DNA of 64,000 bases, taken from positions 76,279-140,278 of the forward strand of contig JAJZIR010000003.1 of NCBI GenBank assembly GCA_021810505.1. The letters are read 5' to 3'. A program made the position numbers and the translations under genes. This DNA is from a bacterium. Its GTDB lineage: Bacteria; Deinococcota; Deinococci; Deinococcales; Deinococcaceae. The first letter of the stretch is position 1. Every line of letters begins with the position of its first letter. Below are positions 52,701 through 61,400 of the stretch, one piece after another. The notes below the pieces were generated by a model that worked only from the letters and a program-made list of their open reading frames with translations, searched no databases and was not told the DNA's origin.

Positions 52701-53959
52701 TTGGCCCCCAGGACCTTGACGGTGTCCCCAGCCAGCAGGCCGGGCGGCGGGCTGATCACCACCTGGTCCCCGGCGCGCAAACCGGTCACCGCCGCGGTGA
52801 CGCCGGACTCAGCCAAGACGGTGATGGGGTCTTGCACGATCTTGCCTTTCACCACGGTGAAGACGTAGAGCTGGTTTCCGGTCACCTGCAGCGTGGAGAT
52901 GGGAATCAGGTCGCCGGTGGCCAAAGTGAGCTGGTACCTGACCGTGCCGACAGTTCCGATGGGAGGCAGAGAGCTCCCCCGCAGCTGGGCGGTCAGCGGG
53001 ACCACGCCGCCGCTAGGGGCGGTGGGCGGCTGGTTGATCACCGCCGGGTACTTCTGACCGCTCGCCTCGAAGCTCACCGTTCGGCCCACCGCCAGAGCGG
53101 CGGCGTCGCTGGGAGGGACCGAGAAGGATACCTGCCGGCGACGTCCGGTCAGCACGAAGGCGGTGCTGCCGGTGGAGGCGAACTCTCCAGGATTCAGTGG
53201 AATGGAGGCCACCTGGCCGGCGAAGGGAGCCCGGACCGTGGCGTAGCTGAGGTTGAGCTGGGCCTGGCGCACCGCATTCTGGTCCTGCTGGACTGCGATC
53301 TGCAGTTGGGCCAAGGCCTGGGTGCCGGCCCGCTGGTTCTGGGCCAGAGAGTTCTGGGCGCTGACCAAGCTCGCCTGGGCCGAGCTCAGCTGGCTCTGGG
53401 CGGTGATCAGCTGGGCCTGGGAGGTCCCACCCAGCCGGTAGACCACCCGGGCGCTGTGCAGGGCGGCCTGGGCCGAGGCGACTGAGGCCTGGTCGGCGGC
53501 CACCTGGTTCCGCAGGGAAGCCGCGGCCTCCTGGGTGTTCTGCTGGTTGGTCTGCAAGCTGATCTGGGCGTTGTGCAGCGCCAATTGCGCGTTGCTCAGC
53601 GCGATCTGCAGGCTGGAGGGATCGAGCTGGACCACCGCTTGGCCCTGCGCGACCTGCGCCCCGGGGCGCAGCAGGACCGACTGGACCACACCGCTCACCT
53701 GCGGGGCCACGTCGCTCTGGGTCACCGCCACCACCGAGCCGGGGGCGGAGTGCAGCGAGGCGAGCGGTCCGACCTTGACCGGGCTGACCTGCACGGTGAT
53801 GGCGAAGCCGCCGCGGCCGAAGCCACCCCCAAAAGAGGCGGGTTTGCCGCGTGCGCCGGCCGCAGCGGGCTTGGCGGCCGCGCTGGCCTGCACCTTGTGC
53901 CCCTGGCAGGCAGCCAAGGCCAGGGCCAGCAAGGGGAGGAGCAGCAAGAAGCGGCGCAC
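52697..53959 (-). CDS. RND efflux membrane fusion (adaptor) lipoprotein
   Basis: A 420-residue AcrA/MexA-type adaptor. The signal peptide ends at the lipobox LALAAC (Cys18), so it is lipid-anchored. After a lipoyl-like half (SDVAPQVSGVVQSVLLRPGAQV near 85) comes a coiled-coil hairpin rich in Ala, Gln and Ser (about 120-240), then the second lipoyl half (TVRAPFAGQVASIPLNPGE near 250) and the beta-barrel and membrane-proximal domains. It connects the RND pump to a TolC-type channel and lies between their genes. Confidence 0.92.
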   Translation of the reverse strand: MRRFLLLLPLLALALAACQGHKVQASAAAKPAAAGARGKPASFGGGFGRGGFAITVQVSPVKVGPLASLHSAPGSVVAVTQSDVAPQVSGVVQSVLLRPGAQVAQGQAVVQLDPSSLQIALSNAQLALHNAQISLQTNQQNTQEAAASLRNQVAADQASVASAQAALHSARVVYRLGGTSQAQLITAQSQLSSAQASLVSAQNSLAQNQRAGTQALAQLQIAVQQDQNAVRQAQLNLSYATVRAPFAGQVASIPLNPGEFASTGSTAFVLTGRRRQVSFSVPPSDAAALAVGRTVSFEASGQKYPAVINQPPTAPSGGVVPLTAQLRGSSLPPIGTVGTVRYQLTLATGDLIPISTLQVTGNQLYVFTVVKGKIVQDPITVLAESGVTAAVTGLRAGDQVVISPPPGLLAGDTVKVLGAK

Positions 53960-53962
53960 CGG

Positions 53963-55021
53963 CTACTCCGCCAGGCCGGTCAGGTTCTGCCCGGCCGCCA
54001 CCGAGAGCGTCGCCAGGGCCTTCCAGACCGTGTCGGTAGCCTGAGCCAGCCCCAGGCGAGCGCTCTGCAAGCTCACCCGATCGCTCTGGACTTGGACGCT
54101 GGACACCGTCCCGGCCTTCAGGGCGGCCTGGTCCTGCGCCAAGGTCTGCTCGGCGTTGGTGACCGACTGGGCCGCCACCTGGACTGCCTTCACAGCGCTG
54201 GAGAACGCCGACACCGCGTTGCTCAGGCTGGTGAGGACGTCCTGCTGGTCTAGGGCAAGGGTGCGGCTGTCGCTGGCCAGGGCGTTCTGAGCGGTCTTGA
54301 GGGTCAACTTGGGGGTGTAGTTGTTGTCGTCGATCTTGACTTCCAGTTGGTCCAAGGCGACCGCGTTCTGGGCCGAGACCACCTCGGCCAAGCGGCTGAA
54401 CAGGCCGGTTTTGAGCTTGGTGAAGCTGGGCTGCACCGCCGGCGGCGCGGGGGGGGCGGCCAGCTGGACCGTCCCTAGGGAGGTCTGCCCCAGCTGGGTG
54501 GCCAGCTGGTCGGCCAGGTAGGGCAGCTGGGCCTGGGCGCTGGCCAAGGTCTGCTGCGCGCTGGCCAGGGCGGTCCTGGCCTTGGCGACAGACAGCTGGG
54601 TGGCCTCACCGGTCTTGTACTGGGCCTGGGCCACCTGGAGCTGCCGCTGGGCTAGGGCGACCTGGGCCTGGTCCAGCGAGACGGTCTGCTGTTCCTCGTA
54701 GAGGCCCAGGTAGGCGTTCAGCACCGACTGCAGCACCGAGAGGCGGGCCGAGGCCAGCGACACCTGCGCCAAAGCGACCGCCTGCTCGGCCTGGGTCAGG
54801 GGCAGGATCAGGGTGCTGGGATCGGCTCGGTACGCGGCCAGCTGGGTCTGGGCGTTGGTCAGGGAGGTCTGGGCGTTGAGTACGGTGGTCCCCTGGGACT
54901 CCGCGGTGGCGATGGCCGAAGCCAGGGTGAGCGTGTTAGAAGCCCCCTTTGCCGAGGCGGCGGGGAGCGCCAGGGCCAGCAGAGCCGTAGCAGCGGCGAA
55001 CTTGCGCGGAATATCCTTCAC
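53963..55021 (-). CDS. TolC-like outer-membrane efflux protein, second copy
   Basis: A 352-residue exported protein with a signal peptide (FAAATALLALALPAASA) and long Ala/Gln-rich helices typical of TolC barrels' coiled-coil part (about 40-200 and 210-350). It is shorter than usual TolC (about 450) and appears to have reduced beta-strand segments. GTG 55021 overlaps the first copy's stop in a GTGA and follows GGGAGGT; the open frame continues upstream through the first copy but in the wrong frame. Confidence 0.8.
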   Translation of the reverse strand: MKDIPRKFAAATALLALALPAASAKGASNTLTLASAIATAESQGTTVLNAQTSLTNAQTQLAAYRADPSTLILPLTQAEQAVALAQVSLASARLSVLQSVLNAYLGLYEEQQTVSLDQAQVALAQRQLQVAQAQYKTGEATQLSVAKARTALASAQQTLASAQAQLPYLADQLATQLGQTSLGTVQLAAPPAPPAVQPSFTKLKTGLFSRLAEVVSAQNAVALDQLEVKIDDNNYTPKLTLKTAQNALASDSRTLALDQQDVLTSLSNAVSAFSSAVKAVQVAAQSVTNAEQTLAQDQAALKAGTVSSVQVQSDRVSLQSARLGLAQATDTVWKALATLSVAAGQNLTGLAE

Positions 55022-56424
55022 AGCGAACCTCCCTGATAGCGCCCGAGCGCATCTAGTAACTGCAAGCTGGCCAAGTCGAGCGACTGCAGGGCGCCGTCCC
55101 TGGCGATCTGATCGGAGAGGACGCTGGCCTGGGCGGCGAGCAGGTCGCTCTGGGTGGCCAGGCCGGCTCTGATCCGGGCCTGGGTGATCGCGAGAGCTTG
55201 CCGGGCGGCCTCGAGCGCAGTCCGCGCAGCGGTCACCGCCAGGCGGTCCGGGGGAATCACCGCTAGGGCCGATTGGACAGCCAGAGCGACCGCAGAGCTG
55301 GCCTGCTGCAGCGCCAGCTGCGCCGAGGTGACACCGCTGGCGGCCTGGCCTACCGCCGCCGAGAGCTGAGGAGAAAACAGGTTGAACTGCGCTGCCAGGG
55401 TGAACGCGGCGCTGGTCGCCAAGGTCTGGGAGCTGGGCTGGACCAAGGGATCGCTGGCCGAGAAGCTGAGCGCGCCGCTGGTGAAATCCAGGGAGGCCGA
55501 GAGGCTGGGGCCGCTGCTCCCCGAGCTCGAGGACAGCTGGCCGTAGTCGGCGCTGAGGGTCAGCGCCGGCAGGAAGCGGGCTAGGCGGGCTTCCTGCAGG
55601 CTGGCTTGGGCGTCTCTGAGAGAGGAGCGCGCCTCTAAGACTTTGGACCGGCGGCGCTGGGCTTGCGCGGTGAGCTGAGCCAGCGTGCCGGAAGGCAGCG
55701 CAACCGGGCTGGGCAGGGAGAGGTCGACCGAGGCGACCCCCGGCAGGCTGAGCTGGTCGGCCAGGGTAGCCAGGGCTGAGCTCAGGCTGGCCCGCGCCGA
55801 AGCCAGGCTGGCCTGAGCGGACTGCTGGGCGGCCAGGGCGGAGGTGACCTGCTGGGTATCGGCCTGACCGACCCTGTGCTGGGCCAGAGCGGTCTGGTAA
55901 GCCAGCTGGGCGCTGCGCAGCTGCAGCTCGGCCAGAGAGAGCTTGAAGGTGGCCTGCTGGGCGGTGAAGTAGTCGCCGTAGACGGCGGTGACCAGAGCGC
56001 TCTGGGCGCTCTTGAGCGCCAGGGCCGCCCGGGCGACCGAACGGGCCGCCGAGCGGGCACTGTAGGCCGAGGGGCTCCAAGGCAGCAGGTCCACCGAGGC
56101 CTTGGCGGTGGCGGTGAGGGCGCTCTCCCAACTTCCCGACTTGCTGGTCACGCCGAAAGCGTTGGTCACCGGGGTGTCGTAGAGGTTGGAGTTGGACGCA
56201 GAGGCGCTGGCCCCAGCCGAAAAGGAAAACCCCAGCGCAGCGTCAGCGGCCTGCTGGGCAGCCACCGCCGCCTGGTACTGGGCCATAGCGCTTTTCCAGG
56301 CCAAGCTGGAAGGGAGGTCTTGCAGGGCAGCGGACAGGGTGAGCGGAGCCGAACCGGGGGGAGCCGCGGCGGCCAGGGTGCTGGCCAGCAGCGCTAGGGT
56401 CAGAGCGAGGAAGCGACCCGACAT
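55018..56424 (-). CDS. TolC-like outer-membrane efflux protein, first copy
   Basis: A 468-residue exported protein with a signal peptide (LALTLALLASTLAAAA), two repeated TolC-type halves of helical hairpins plus strands (FSFSAGASASASNSN, LTLSADYGQLSSSSGS). First gene of the efflux operon. TAAACT stands six bases before ATG 56424 with no ribosome binding site, so the operon mRNA is probably leaderless. Having two different TolC-like genes in one pump operon is unusual; they may form a mixed trimer or serve different substrates. Confidence 0.85.
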   Translation of the reverse strand: MSGRFLALTLALLASTLAAAAPPGSAPLTLSAALQDLPSSLAWKSAMAQYQAAVAAQQAADAALGFSFSAGASASASNSNLYDTPVTNAFGVTSKSGSWESALTATAKASVDLLPWSPSAYSARSAARSVARAALALKSAQSALVTAVYGDYFTAQQATFKLSLAELQLRSAQLAYQTALAQHRVGQADTQQVTSALAAQQSAQASLASARASLSSALATLADQLSLPGVASVDLSLPSPVALPSGTLAQLTAQAQRRRSKVLEARSSLRDAQASLQEARLARFLPALTLSADYGQLSSSSGSSGPSLSASLDFTSGALSFSASDPLVQPSSQTLATSAAFTLAAQFNLFSPQLSAAVGQAASGVTSAQLALQQASSAVALAVQSALAVIPPDRLAVTAARTALEAARQALAITQARIRAGLATQSDLLAAQASVLSDQIARDGALQSLDLASLQLLDALGRYQGGSL

Positions 56425-56430
56425 GGGGGA

Positions 56431-56436
56431 AGTTTA
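56431..56436 (-). promoter_or_regulatory. Leaderless -10 box of the efflux operon
   Basis: TAAACT on the minus strand, six bases before ATG 56424. Confidence 0.6.
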
Positions 56437-56503
56437 CGCTAGGGCGGTAGAGATTCTACCCGGCAGTTCATCGAGATTTGATCAAGACCGGGGCGCCCCC
56501 TGC

Positions 56504-56509
56504 TAAACT
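56504..56509 (+). promoter_or_regulatory. Leaderless -10 box of the two-component operon
   Basis: TAAACT is six bases before GTG 56516 and no ribosome binding site is present. It is the same hexamer and spacing as in the divergent efflux operon. Confidence 0.65.
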
Positions 56510-56515
56510 GAAAAA

Positions 56516-57217
56516 GTGCTGGACACCAGCGAAGCTGCGGTCCTGATCGCCGAGGATGAGCGGGGGATCTCGGAAGTCCTCGGCGCTTATCTCGGCCAGA
56601 TGGGCTACCGGATCTACCTGGCCGAGAGCGGCCTAGCGGCGCTGGCCCTGTTCCGCGAACACCGCCCGGACGTCGTGCTGCTGGACCTGGGTCTGCCCGG
56701 CTTGGACGGCCTGGAGGTGCTCAAGCGCATCCGGGCAGAGAGCGCCGTACCGGTGCTGATCCTGACCGCCCGGGTCGAGGAGATCGATCAGCTGCTCGGG
56801 CTGGAGCTGGGGGCCGACGACTACGTCACCAAGCCCTTCCGGGTCCGCGAGGTGCTGGCTAGGATCCGGGCGCTGCTGCGCAGAGCCCAGGCCTACCGCG
56901 CCCAAGAAGCCGCCCTGCGGGTGGGCCCCCTGGAGCTGTGGCCCCAGCAGTTCACCGCCCAGGTGGACGGACAGACCCTGGCGCTCACCCCCACCGAATT
57001 CCGCTTGCTCTGCACCCTGGCCAAGGCGGCCGGGCGGGTGTTCACCCGCTCGGAGCTGATCGAAGCCGCTCTACCCGGCAGCGAGGCCATGGACGCGGTC
57101 ATCAACACCCACCTGATGAACCTGCGCCGCAAGCTGGCCATGGGCGGCGCCGACCACCTGCTCAAGACTGTGCGCGGGGTCGGTTACCGGCTGAGCGCCG
57201 AGGGGGTATCCAGGTGA
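56516..57217 (+). CDS. OmpR/PhoB-family response regulator
   Basis: A 233-residue regulator with an intact receiver domain: acidic pair in LIAEDERG near residue 11, phospho-acceptor Asp in VVLLDLGLPGLDG near 57, Thr in LILTAR and Lys in VTKPF near 106. A winged-helix DNA-binding domain follows (about 135-230; LTPTEFRLLCTLAKAAGRVFTR, KTVRGVGYRL). It is divergent from the efflux operon across 91 bases, so regulation of that operon is likely. The histidine kinase follows seven bases later. Confidence 0.94.
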   Translation: MLDTSEAAVLIAEDERGISEVLGAYLGQMGYRIYLAESGLAALALFREHRPDVVLLDLGLPGLDGLEVLKRIRAESAVPVLILTARVEEIDQLLGLELGADDYVTKPFRVREVLARIRALLRRAQAYRAQEAALRVGPLELWPQQFTAQVDGQTLALTPTEFRLLCTLAKAAGRVFTRSELIEAALPGSEAMDAVINTHLMNLRRKLAMGGADHLLKTVRGVGYRLSAEGVSR

Positions 57218-57224
57218 GAGCCCC

Positions 57225-58382
57225 GTGCGCAAGCTGATCTGGCGGCTGACCCTATCTCAGGCGCTGGTCACCATCTTCGCGGTCCTGCTGACCACCGGGA
57301 TCGGCTTCTACTCGGTCAACCGCCGCTTCCAGAACCTGAGCCCGGCGGCGCGGCGCCAGCTCCACCAGCTGCACACCCAGGTCGGGCGGATCATCGGGCC
57401 GAGGCTGGGTTTTGGCTGGGACCTGCACACCGCCCTGCTGGTGGCCATCACCCTGACTGCCGTCGTCTCGGTGCTCTGGGGGGTAGCGGCCTCCTTCCTG
57501 ATCGCCAAACAGGCGGCCAAGCCGCTCGAGGAGGTCGCCGGAGCGGCGAGGAGAATCGCCAGCGGCCAGCTCTCCGCCCGGGTGGACACCTCCGGGATGG
57601 CCGGCGAGGTGGCCAGGCTGGCCGAGGACTTCAACCTGATGTCGCAGAGCTTGGAGCGGCTAGACAGCGGCCGCAGGCAGATGGTTCTGGACATCGCTCA
57701 CGAGCTCAGGACGCCCCTGGCCGCGCTGCAGGCCCGGCTGGACGCCATCGAGGACCAGGTCTTCCCGCTGGACTTCGAGCAGGTGGCGCTGCTGAACCGG
57801 CAGAGCCGGCTGCTGCAGCGGCTGATCGAGGACCTGCACACTCTGTCCAGCAGCGACGCTGGCCAGGTCTCACTGCAGCCGGAGGAAGTGGACGGGGCGG
57901 CGCTCTGCCAGGAGGTGGCCGAGCGCTTCGCCGAGGTGGCCGCCAGGGCGGGCGCGACGCTGCGGGTGCGGGCCAGCAGCACCCGGCCGCTGCTGGCCGA
58001 CCCTGACCGGCTGGCCCAGATCCTGGGCAACCTGGTCGACAACGCCGTCAAATACGGCAAAGCGGGGCAGGTGGAGATCGGCCTGCGCTGGGAAGGAGAC
58101 AGCGCGCTGCTCTGGGTGCGCGACGACGGCCCAGGGCTGAGCGGCAGCGAGCGGGAGCGCGCCTTCGAGCCGTTCTACCGCAGTCCCGGAGCCCGCCAGG
58201 CCGCCAACCGGGGTAGCGGGCTGGGCCTGGCCATCGTCGACCGCTTGGTCCGCCTGCATGGCGGCGCGGTCGACATCGCCAGCGAGCCCGGGCAGGGAGC
58301 CACCGTGACCGTGCGGCTACCCCAGAAACCCGCGCTGGGAGGCAACCCGGCGCAGTTCAGGGAAGACGCGGTGCGGAGCTGA
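57225..58382 (+). CDS. Sensor histidine kinase
   Basis: A 385-residue membrane kinase. Two membrane segments (QALVTIFAVLLTTGIGFY near residue 10 and ALLVAITLTAVVSVLWGV near 70) bracket a short external loop of about 45 residues. They are followed by HAMP (AKPLEEVAGAARRIASGQL), the H-box DIAHELRTPLAAL near 158, N-box LGNLVDNAVKYG near 268, G1 DDGPGLSG near 302 and G2 GSGLGLAIVDRL near 334. The small sensor loop suggests sensing in or near the membrane, as in other efflux-linked kinases. It partners the preceding regulator. Confidence 0.93.
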   Translation: MRKLIWRLTLSQALVTIFAVLLTTGIGFYSVNRRFQNLSPAARRQLHQLHTQVGRIIGPRLGFGWDLHTALLVAITLTAVVSVLWGVAASFLIAKQAAKPLEEVAGAARRIASGQLSARVDTSGMAGEVARLAEDFNLMSQSLERLDSGRRQMVLDIAHELRTPLAALQARLDAIEDQVFPLDFEQVALLNRQSRLLQRLIEDLHTLSSSDAGQVSLQPEEVDGAALCQEVAERFAEVAARAGATLRVRASSTRPLLADPDRLAQILGNLVDNAVKYGKAGQVEIGLRWEGDSALLWVRDDGPGLSGSERERAFEPFYRSPGARQAANRGSGLGLAIVDRLVRLHGGAVDIASEPGQGATVTVRLPQKPALGGNPAQFREDAVRS

Positions 58383-58392
58383 GGTGGGCGCG

Positions 58393-58430
58393 GCTTTAGG
58401 CCCCAGGGGAGAACCCCTGGGGCCTAAAGC
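58393..58430. terminator. Strong stem-loop, 17-bp perfect stem, bidirectional
   Basis: GCTTTAGGCCCCAGGGG and its exact complement (58414-58430) enclose an AGAA loop. It sits between the convergent kinase and surface-protein genes. The outer stem supplies short A/T stretches in both directions. Confidence 0.8.
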
Positions 58431-58455
58431 GCAACTCGGCGCGCCGAGCGCGGGC

Positions 58456-61400
58456 TCAGCGCGTCTGAGCCACCAGCGGATCGGTGGTGGGGTTGGCCAG
58501 GCCGGAGATGCTGACCAAGTTGGTCGGAGTCAGGGCGTTGGTGTTGCCCAGCCACAACCTGCCGCTGGTGCCGATCCCGATCGCGGCGGGGTCTTGCAGG
58601 GAGGTTGAGGAGTAGACCACCGGCGAGTAGCTGCTAGGGGAGCTCCCCGCGAGAATCGCAGCGACGCTGGTCGAACCCTCGTTGGTCACCCAGACGTTGC
58701 CGGAACCGTCGACGGCCACGCCGTAAGGGTTACTGAAGGCGGCCTGAGAGGCGTGGGCGTTGGTGAAGGCGTTGAGGGTAGCCGTCCCAGGGACGTACTC
58801 GTAGACCGTATTCACAGCAGGATCGGCAAACCAGACGTTACCGGAGCGGTCGACGGCCACGCCTTGGAGGTCCTGCCCGCTTGTCGCCGCAACTTGCGTG
58901 AACGAGGACGCGCCGCTGACCAGCTCGTACAGACCGCTCTGGGTGGTGACCCAGACGTTGCCGGAGCCGTCGGTAGCGATGGCGTTGGGGCGCGCAGGGA
59001 GGAAGTAGGGAGTATAGCTAGAGGTGCTGGGAGCGATCTCGACCACCTCCGAGTTGGCGTAGCTTCCTACCCAGACGTTGCCGGAGTTGTCGATCGCGAT
59101 GCTGCGCGCCTCGTTGAACGTAGCGGACGTGCTGCTATCCGCCGTCCCGGTGAACACTGTCGGGGTTCCGCCGGAAGAGAGGTACTCTAACACCGCGCAG
59201 TTGTCTGGGCTGGTCGCCGAGCAGTTCCCGCCGCCGTTGGCCACCCAGACATTGCCGCTCCCGTCCACGGCGACGGCGTAGGGGGCAACCACGTCGGAGG
59301 AGGCGAAGGAGTTGGTCCCTGCAGTCGTCGTCTCCTCGACCTGATTGGCGGCGGGGTTGACGGTGAAGACAGCCCCAGAGGAGTTGATGGCCAGACCGGT
59401 CACCGGCTGGGCCCCGGTAGCGTAGGTAGCCACGGCGATCTGATCAGGAAGGACCGTCTCCTGATAACCCAGCGAAGCCGTCGTGTTCACGCCGTGGGCT
59501 GTGACCGTGACGGTGTAGCTCTCGTCGGCGCTGGAGGAGTTGTTGGGGAAGGTGACTTGAGCGGAGTTGGTGGTCAGGTCAGCGGAGTTGGCCGGCAGCT
59601 GCACCCCTGTCGAAGGGCTCACCGACAAGCTGTAGTACTCGGCGTTGGTAGCCGTCCAGCTGAAAGTTACCGTCTCGCCGCTCGTTCCAGTGGACTGGGC
59701 CTGACCGTTATCCGAGGACGTGATCTGGGTAAGGGTCACCGGCTCCGGAGCGTAGGTCACGGAAGCAGTGGCATTCTGGCCAGCCGTGACCGAAGCGCTC
59801 TGGGCGCTCGGAGTGGGAGCGTAGGTGACCGTCTCGGCATAGGGCGACGCCGAGGGTCCCGGATCGGTCACGTCGGCAGCGCCGACGGAGTAGGTCTGGG
59901 GAGGCAGGTAGTCGAAGACCGTGCTGCCGCTGGTCGCCGCCGAGGAGATGTCCTGAGTCTGGCCGTTCACGGTGATCGCGGCCGGCGAAGCGCTGCTGTC
60001 TCCGGGAAGACCGCTGGCATCCACCGTGAGCGAGCCGGTCGCCGCCTGGTAAGTGAAGTTCTGCGAGACCGTACCGCCGGCCGTGACGACGACCGTCGCC
60101 GAGCTAGGGGTCGCCGTATAGGAGCTGCCGTTGTAGTCGAGCACCCCCGCGCTTACGGTGTAGGAGCCGGCTGGCAGGTTGTAGCTGCCGTTGGACGACA
60201 CCTGCTTGAGCACGGTGTTGGTCCCGGAAGGGCTCACCTGCATCGGGGCCAAAGTGGCGGCGGGAACCTGCGAAGGGTAACTGGCCCCGATCACCAGCTG
60301 GCCGGTGGTGGTGGCGTAGCTGACGGTGATGTCGGTGGTGGCGCCGTTGGTGATGGAGGTGGTCAGGGTATCGCTGTTCTGGGTACCCGCCGGGTTGCTG
60401 CTGAGGGCCGCGCTGTAGACGTTGCCGTACTGGTCGGTGAAGTTGGGCGCGGTGAGCAGGTAGGTGGTGGCCGGCAGGTAGGGGACCAACTGGTTAGAGA
60501 TGTTCCCGTTGTTGAAGGTGGTGGTGTTGGACTGGCTGGGGTTGGCCTTGGGGGCCAGGGTGATGCTGGGGAAGTTGCTGGTGCCTGTGCCGGAGATGGT
60601 GACGCTGGCCGCGCCGCTAGAAGGCGCGTAAGAGACGGTTTGCGGGTAGTTGCCGCCGGCCGAGACGGTCAGGGTGGTGTCGGTCACGCTGCCCTGGTAG
60701 GTGTAGGTGTTGCCTTTCACCGGATTGGCGGTGAGGGTGTAGGACGTCGTGCTGGCCGGCAGCAGCACCGGCTCGGCCGTATTTGGGGTCACGGTCTCTG
60801 GGCTGCTGAGTCCGCCGCCGCTGATGGTCACGCTCTGACCGGACAGGGCCCCTCCCGAGCTGTTCTTGCCGGTGAAGGTGAAGGGGACTGCGCCGGTCTG
60901 GGTGCTGTAGGTGACCGTGACGCTGAGCGGGCTGGAGTTGGTATCGGCGGTGGTCAGGGTGTAGCTCGCCGGGCTGGACTGGGAGCTGGTGCCGCTGGCA
61001 GTGAAGGTGGGGGCCCAGATGTTGCCGTAGCTGTCGGTGAAGTTGGTCCCGGTGAGGGTGTAGCTGCCGACCGAGAGCGCCTCGCTGCTGATGTCGGTTC
61101 CGGTGACCACACCGATGTTGGAGTTGACCGTAGCGCTACCGAATTTGAGGGTCAAGGTCGGAGCCGGGCCAGACGCCGTGGGCAAGCTGGTATTGCCGGT
61201 CTGGACCTGCAGGTAACCGAGCTGCCCGACCGTGACGGTGAAGGTGGCGCTAGCGCTGCCACCGCCGCTGCCCTGAGCGGTCAGGGTCAGGGTGTAGGAG
61301 GCAGTCCCGTTGCTTCCTGGGTAGGGGAAGTTGACCTGCTCGCTGGTAGCGGTGCTGCCGCTGAAGCTGGAGCTGTCCGAGGTCCCGTAGGTGACACCGG

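Noticed and set aside
50569..52868. Long open frames opposite and parallel to the RND pump gene
   Set aside because: They are alternate-frame shadows of the pump; none shows a recognisable domain.
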